Positions 58,007 to 64,000 of a stretch of DNA of 64,000 nucleotides are shown here, piece after piece. Under the pieces are notes generated by a model, which was not told where the DNA came from, did no database searches, and saw only the letters and a program-made list of their open reading frames with translations. The translations under genes and the position numbers were made by a program. Within the stretch, counting starts at the first letter, position 1. Each line of letters starts with the position of its first letter. Source of the DNA: Rana temporaria (lineage: Eukaryota > Chordata > Amphibia > Anura > Ranidae); assembly GCF_905171775.1 (NCBI RefSeq), contig NC_053491.1, positions 223,052,486 to 223,116,485 of the forward strand, read 5' to 3'.

Positions 58007-58055
58007 ATCAGTCTAGCCATGGACATAGTAAGGCATGGGCATAGTGAGGCATGGG

Positions 58056-58190
58056 CACAAATTTTTGCTGTCGGAAATTCCGACAGAAAAAGTCCGATGG
58101 AGCCTACACATAGTCGGAATTTCTGACCAAAAGCTCACATCAAAATTTTCTTGTCGGAATTTTCGATCGTGTGAACACGCCATTTGGGTG
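58056..58190. mobile_element. Fragment of the 31946-type Harbinger MITE
   Basis: TCGGAAATTCCGAC, CCAAAAGCTCACATCAAA, TTTCGATCGTGTGAACACGC correspond to blocks of 31946-32362 in inverted order. The ends are incomplete. Confidence 0.6.
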
Positions 58191-58530
58191 TGTACTTTTT
58201 CCTATGGTGCACAGTAGTGGTTGGCAGTGATGTTGCGAGTCACTACCAGGGTGGGTGGTTATGACACATCTTTTCTAGTATGGAGTCATATTGGAACGCG
58301 GTTATTGTAGACGGTGTCAATGTTTCTCCTCCTTTTATTATTATGGTTCTTTGCTGCTTACTCCTTCATTTAGTGCTAAGTGGAGTTTAGTTTTACAAGT
58401 TATATTGTTTTGTTCTGTCAAGCCCGGGAATGCCCAGAGACTCTGTTTTATATTATATTACCCTTTATACCCAATAAAAAGATAAAAATAAAAATAAAAT
58501 ATGGTAAAATGACTACAATCAATTGCAGAT
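58191..58530. other. Spacer, nothing recognised
   Basis: No coherent exon or element. Confidence 0.4.
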
Positions 58531-58531
58531 A

Positions 58532-58828
58532 CAGTAAAACTTTGGTTTGAGAGCGTTTTTGCAAGACAAGCAAAATGTTTTAATAAATTTTGCCTTGATA
58601 TACAAGCGATGTCTTGATATAGTAGCGTTATGTCACAACTGAGTATAAAAAAGAAGAGAGGAGCCTCTAAGTGTAGCAATATGACTACATTTAATGCAAC
58701 TTATTGCTACACTTAGAGGCGCCTCTCTTCTCTTTTATACCCTGTAAAAAAATGCTTTGATATACAAGTGCTTTGGATTACAAGCATGTTTCTGGAACAA
58801 ATTATGCTTGCAAACCAAGGTTTTACTG
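58532..58828. mobile_element. Mariner-like MITE, CAGTAAAAC...GGTTTG ends, 297 bp
   Basis: CAGTAAAACTTTGGTTTG and CAAACCAAGGTTTTACTG are inverse ends (one mismatch) flanked by TA (58530-58531, 58829-58830). A second hairpin (GAGCCTCTAAGTGTAGCAAT and inverse) is central. Confidence 0.88.
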
Positions 58829-58830
58829 TA

Positions 58831-59286
58831 CAGCTCGGCTTTGTCTCTAAGATCTTTTGCCTGGCTGAGACAACAATCATTTAGAGCTGAACGCCATGTA
58901 AACGTACAAGATACAAATTAATGCAGCTCTGTAAACATTAATATATCCTTAAATGTATTTTTTGTTGTAGTCCTTGTACAGCAGAACTTAGAGAGGGGGA
59001 GGGAGAAGCAGCACAAAGGACCAATAATATGTGTTGACATGTGAAGAGCATGCTGATAGGAAGTGAGAGCTGAGTGACAGAGACAGAGAGTGACACTGTC
59101 CAGTCACCTGGTGAGGGTGGGGGAGGAGACTTGTAAATGAAGGTGAAACCTCAACAGAGAATGATCAGCCCTCCCATGCACCACATGCACCACAATGTTG
59201 TACCATGTGGCATAGCTGTATAAACCTTAGGAGTGGATGGATAGGAATACAAATGTGTTGGCAGGTAAAACAACTTTCATATTTAA
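58831..59286. other. Spacer, nothing recognised
   Basis: No coherent exon or element. Confidence 0.45.
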
Positions 59287-59786
59287 AGTGTTACTAAACC
59301 CACAACAGTCAAATCTGTCTGTACAGTATATGCAGCATAGCTTGCTTGTTATTCTCACGGTGGAACTTAAGGGGTTAATCCTCTGCATTGTGTAAAAAGG
59401 CTGTTTTATCCTGTACGCACAGATCCTCCCCCTCCTGCACTGTCTATCTGGGAAAGGCCAGCAAACACAGGCAGGGTAGCCGACCTGCACATGCTCAGTT
59501 GTGTCTTTTATGCTGTTGAAACCATTTACTTGTTCTCAGAGCTAGCCAGGTCATATTATATTGGCATCACACATGTGGGCGTGTATACAGGCTGAAGTGG
59601 AAATCTCCTCCTACCTAAACTCTCAGCACTGGAGAAACTGGGCAGTTTATCACTGACATTGGTATACAGATCAGATCAGCCAAAAAGGTATATAGTGGCA
59701 GTATTTTAATGTGAAAAGAAGATTTATAAGCTGTGGGCACTGTGGGGGGCAGATGAACTATTTTCACTATTGGGTTTAGTAACACT
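59287..59786. mobile_element. TTAA-flanked MITE, 500 bp
   Basis: AGTGTTACTAAACCCA / TGGGTTTAGTAACACT are exact inverse ends flanked by TTAA (59283-59286, 59787-59790). Confidence 0.88.
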
Positions 59787-60071
59787 TTAACTTTATTATC
59801 AACGGCTGAATATTTAGAGCTGAATGTGTAGAGAGACTTGAACACCAATGTGAAATTGTAAATAACAGGTATTCTTGTAATGCTTTATTTAAGAAATACA
59901 CGCTGTACACCTCTCCTGGAACTTCTGAACAGGGCCTTGGCTATGCTGACTACATCTTCATAGGTGTGGTGTACTTGGGTCCTATGTTCCATCTGCCTCA
60001 GGGCTCCTCCTCACCTAGATTATATATGGGACCTGACTTACCCATGACATCACTACAAGAAGGACTTTTCT

Positions 60072-60547
60072 AAAAGGGGAACTATCACTCACCCTAAAAA
60101 CAAGTATATACCATTCAATCCAGCATACTGCCGACATGTACAGTATGCTGTTTTTTTTTTGGTTTACATACCGTAGTATAGGTATTTTCCCCCCGGCTTC
60201 CGGGTAGTGAATCCCGCGGGAGTGGGCGTTCCTATTCAGAGACTAAGTGCGCGTCACCAGTTTCCGAAAGAAGCCGAACGTCGAGTCAGCTCTATACGGC
60301 GCTATACGGCGCCTGCGCAGCGACTTTTGGCTTTTTTCGGAAACTGGTGACGCACCTTTTGCGCCGGGGGTGAAGCTTTTGCCATACGTCAATCACTTAA
60401 TCACTCAATCACTACCCGGAAGCCGGGGGGAAAATACCTATACTACGGTATGTAAACCGGAAAAAAAAAAAACAGCATACTGTACATGTTGGCAGTATGC
60501 TGGATTGAATGGTATATACTTGTTTTTAGGATGACCCTCCTCTTTAA
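60072..60547. mobile_element. Foldback element with ~200-bp arms
   Basis: Left arm 60091-60210 is inverted at 60408-60533 (CGGCTTCCGGGTAGTGA / TCACTACCCGGAAGCCG; ACATACCGTAGTATAGGTAT and inverse), and pairing continues inward (GTCACCAGTTTCCGAAA / TTTCGGAAACTGGTGAC). A half-related copy is at 61060-61385. Confidence 0.82.
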
Positions 60548-60553
60548 TTGTAA

Positions 60554-60767
60554 TGCCTCGTACAAACATCCGGACTTTCCGAGAAAAAAAGTGCGACAGG
60601 TTTTTTTTCTCGGAAAGTCCGGCCGTGGGTAGCCTTCATCTGACTTTTTTTGTCAGAAGTCCGACGGACCTTAGATAGAGAACTTGTTCTCTTTCTTTCC
60701 GTCGGACTTCCGACGGACTCGCGGCGGACTTTTGCACGGTCAAAAGTCTGCCCGTGTGTACGAGGCA
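60554..60767. mobile_element. PIF/Harbinger-type MITE, 214 bp
   Basis: TGCCTCGTACAAACATCCGG / GCCCGTGTGTACGAGGCA ends with TAA on both sides (60551-60553, 60768-60770). Internal TTTCCGTCGGACTTCCGACG motifs. Confidence 0.82.
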
Positions 60768-60770
60768 TAA

Positions 60771-61059
60771 CTCTTCCTTTTACCATACTATTTTAGGCCA
60801 AAATCACCTAGTGGCAGACTAGCAAACTACACCTGTTGCAGGGTGGCCCAATTCACCTGAAAGTTTTCTTGAAGATAGGATCCTAGTGGTGTTTTCTTTG
60901 CAATCTAACATTCTGCAACACAATATTTGGATTAGCTTGGACTAGTTCTGCTCTCTATACGGTTTTAAGTTGGGGATTTCAGTGTACAATGGTCATCAAG
61001 GTGAGTCCGTATTGTTCCTGGGTCAGGCCTATAACCAAAACTCTCTCACACACTTTATC
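60771..61059. other. Spacer, nothing recognised
   Basis: No coherent exon or element. Confidence 0.4.
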
Positions 61060-61385
61060 ACAGGGCGCTATACGGCGCCTGCGCAGTCAGCTCTACACGG
61101 AGGGCGCAGGCACCGTATAGCGCCGACTCGCAGCTTGGCTATTTACGGAAAACTGGTGACACGCCTTGTGCGACATGGGAACTTTTTCACAACACGTCAA
61201 TCATCTAACCCAGGCACAGGAACGCCCAGTCCTGCGGGAATCAGAACCCGGAAGCCGGGGAGAAAATCACACTATATCGGTATGTACGGCAAAAAAAAAA
61301 AAAGACCTGCATACTGTAAATGTCGTTCGTATGCTGGATGTAATGTTAGAATTTTTTTTTTTTAGGGTGAACCCCCGCTTTAAGG
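61060..61385. mobile_element. Half-copy of the 60072-60547 foldback family
   Basis: GGGCGCTATACGGCGCCTGC, ACTGGTGACACGCC, CCCGGAAGCCGGGGAGAAAA and ATACTGTAAATGTCG follow the right half of the foldback at 60290-60547 in order. A GCGCTATACGG hairpin lies at its left. Confidence 0.7.
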
Positions 61386-62583
61386 TAAAGGAAGCTATTT
61401 AGGAAAACATTTTTTTACCTTTACAATCCCTTTAATGTTATATGACCTAAGATTTCAGTCTTGTCAGAAACTTATGTTATTAAAGTATCAGCTATATTGA
61501 CCCACAGAGATAGGCAAATGAGACCAAATACTTATAAAATACAGAATTACAGTTTTATTTACATTTTCTATTTTATTGCAAGAATATACTTATTAATTAT
61601 TTTAAGATTCCCAGCCAAACTTCCATCTATCCTAATTCATTTTGTAGGACAAAAAAGGGAAGAATTAAGGAAAGAATTGGGGACCTGAGAAATGGATGAT
61701 ATACCATACACAGTGTGACGACACATGACAGATTGCAGAAAAGCATCGGGAAAAAGCACAGCCTTGTTCTGTGTATCTAATTCATCCATCAAAGCATCGG
61801 GAAAAAAAAAAACTTTTATCCTCTATGCCATCCTGCTTTGCCCTTTGTCTTCCTGGTATACAAATATGTTTGAATTACATATGAGATGGATGAAATCCTT
61901 GAAAACGTGTAAAGCTTGAGAGCATTTTCTCTTCTATGGCTGTTCTTGACCTACATGTCCCACACAATATTGTACAGTTGCTATTATGTCTTTATTGAAA
62001 AGGTGCAGCGACATCTGGTCTGATGCCAGTTATCAGTACTTCATCTCAAGGCTTACATGTACAAAGCAAAAGCATAATGCATTATCCGCCTAACATTTCA
62101 AGAATGCTATTTAGATGAGCAAATGTGAAACAACAATATGGATAAAAAGGACCAGATGGAAGATTTAGAGGTCACGAGACATATTGCCTTGGCATATCAA
62201 CACATTACAGACAGGAAGGAAGCTGCTCATTTTGGGAGGAATCCCCTTTCTTGCAGCATCACCACGGAGCTTCAAGCTATATATTAGGAGGTACAATTTG
62301 TTGTTACCTCTTTTTAAGCCAGATACTGACCTTAAAAGTCTATATATATATATATTAAAAAGACAACGGGACACGTTCTCCAATGCAATCAATTTACTGA
62401 TAATGCAATGTTACTGCACAATTACGAGCCTACCACGCTCTTCCTCAGGCTTTGTGCAACATTCTGCAACAAACATCATACCTTTATACCAGCACCCCAG
62501 AGTGTAACCTCACAGGTGTATCCCATAATCAACCCTCCATAGGCTTGATCGACTCTAATCCATACAGGACTAATGCAAACATA
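61386..62583. other. Spacer, nothing convincing
   Basis: AAAGCATCGGGAAAAA occurs twice, near 61740 and 61792. A minus-strand open frame at 62165-62392 lacks splice sites. No gene called. Confidence 0.4.
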
Positions 62584-63032
62584 AAGGCTCCATGCACACT
62601 GAAGCTGATAAAAGCTATAAAAAAACACCAGTAGCTTTGCAGGGAGCCTTTCAACGTTTATCGTTTTTGCAATAGCTTTAATCAGCGTTTTTGAGTGTAG
62701 CTTTTTCCTTTTTATTTTACTTTTTTTGCTGGTGCCAGTGTTTGAGCGTTTTTCTGCGTTTTCTGTGTTTTTGAGCGTTTTTCTGCGTTGTTCTGCGTTT
62801 TTGAGCGTTTTTCTGTGTTTTGCGTTTTTTCTCACCGAAAAACGCCACTTTGAACGCAAATTTGGGGCGTTCAGAAAGAAGCCAATAAACTCCAAAGCTC
62901 ATTAACACTAAAAAACGCCCAGGTGTGCATTGACACATAGGCTAACATAGAGTTCAGTTTATGGGCTTTAAAAAAAAAAAGCCAAAACGCCAATAGACTG
63001 CAGTTTATCAGCTTCAGTGTGCATGGAGCCTT
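62584..63032. mobile_element. Short MITE, GGCTCCATGCACACTGAAG ends
   Basis: AAGGCTCCATGCACACTGAA and TTCAGTGTGCATGGAGCCTT are exact inverse 20-mers; the inverse match extends to about 29 bp. Interior: repeated GCGTTTTTGAGCGTTTTTCT in tandem (62750-62830). Confidence 0.9.
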
Positions 63033-63169
63033 AGAACTCAATCACTTCTACTGCCCATCCCATGCTAGGTGAGTTTTTTATTGAATATTGGTGGATTATT
63101 GAGAGCCCACCCTGACACGGCTCCAAATAATAGAGGATAAGAGGAAGTAACCCACCCTATTTTTGTATT

Positions 63170-63205
<36 letters not shown>

Positions 63206-63214
63206 TATAGATAT

Positions 63215-63261
<47 letters not shown>
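63170..63261. repeat. (TA)n / (GATA)n microsatellite
   Basis: Alternating TA on both sides of a short ATAGATATAGATATAGAG interruption. Confidence 0.95.
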
Positions 63262-63264
<3 letters not shown>

Positions 63265-64000
63265 TACAAAGCACATGGCCCATACAGGTAGAGCTTTCTC
63301 TGCTAACAATTTGCAAACTTTTTATTCTATGGAATAGTTTGTTCCCAGTGATCGCCCAAGTCGTTCCGTTATGTGATATTGATGAGAAGCACAGGTTTTC
63401 TAATAAATCTGTCATTAGAATGCTGATTATTCTTTCTTGTTAAAAAAAAAGAATGCTGATTATTCAAAGGCTTGATTGTGCTGTGATTTACAAGGACGCG
63501 CACATCAATAACCTCGCTCCCCTCACCTCTCCAGTAAACTGCAATGATGTAATCTGCAATGTCTGCGTCACATGAAAACAATTCCATGTGTACCCTACTG
63601 AATGCTCCGTCCCCTACAGTCTAATCCTGGGAACATATACACAACACCACTGGATATACATGACATCTGTCCTCTCCATCCCTTTTCTCAGAGCTGTCTA
63701 CAGGCTGTAAAAGGTGTCTGTGGCTACCGTTCACATCACAACGGTAGAATATATTGAAGCTATGCGGTTTTGCTACAGTTCAATATTCCAATGCAAGCAC
63801 AAAAGACATCAATCTATTAGACGCATGCTGCATTATTAAAAAGCAAAGTAAACCCAGTGAAGGTCATTACACATTCACATAAAGGGAAACTGAAAAAGTG
63901 TGCAAATAGTATTGTAAAAGCAAATGAACTGGTATTTTTTTGATTGATCACCAGACAGAATGATGTTTTACGCTTCCCACAGATGTAATACTACCTTGTT
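63262..64000. other. Spacer to window edge, nothing recognised
   Basis: No coherent exon or element ends. Confidence 0.45.

Noticed and set aside
62165..62392. Minus-strand frame with SLKLRGDAARKGIPPKMSSF
   Set aside because: No splice sites, frame interrupted by a TA tract, no recognisable family.

Overview
This is a window of vertebrate nuclear DNA. It is very AT-rich and intron- or intergene-like, and most of it is transposable-element sequence. The dense mix of short inverted-repeat elements (TTAA-flanked, TWA-flanked with GTACACACG-type ends, and 8-bp-duplication hAT types) and of Penelope, DIRS, CR1/L2 and Tc1 remnants points to a large amphibian genome. I infer a true frog (Ranidae) from general familiarity with these repeat families, not from a database search. 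There are no prokaryotic-style operons. I found no rRNA, tRNA or CRISPR array.

Genes: only a thin signal remains. Three minus-strand exons look real: 21554-21754 and 13418-13554 (splice-compatible, separated by an 8-kb intron), and a terminal coding exon at 9057-9217 ending in TAA. The phase of the last one does not join directly to 13418-13554, so at least one exon is unseen or it belongs to another transcript. I do not recognise the protein. A 45-bp plus-strand exon candidate lies at 49479-49523.

Mobile elements, left to right: a hAT MITE with a perfect 147-bp palindrome (65-574); a TA-flanked GC-rich MITE (636-1194); Harbinger-type MITEs (1333-1746, 3393-3828, 4219-4488); a possible solo LTR (6511-7591); a 2.4-kb Penelope-like insertion (10348-12765) with a GIY-YIG endonuclease remnant and two hammerhead-ribozyme-like folds in inverted arms, inserted inside a TTAA MITE; a 2-kb hAT (14505-16536) nested in another MITE; a DIRS-like remnant (18400-18900); abutting TTAA elements (19683-21025); piggyBac-like copies (21970, 29044, 47224, 52450); a CR1/L2 LINE remnant (27650-28675) and a dead Tc1 transposon (28680-30066) split by a piggyBac-like element; a hAT at 33112-33915 holding two other MITEs; a second solo-LTR-like copy (38528-39630); a hAT at 42190-43214; a TA element with another TA element inside (43363-44280); a Harbinger MITE containing another MITE (45819-47160); a 51-bp minisatellite interrupted by a piggyBac-like element (52140-54030); and further MITEs and foldbacks to the right edge.

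The main biological interest is the Penelope-like insertion with its paired ribozyme motifs, and the nested insertions whose target-site duplications give a relative chronology. Most long open frames here are chance readings through repeats and are not reported as genes.
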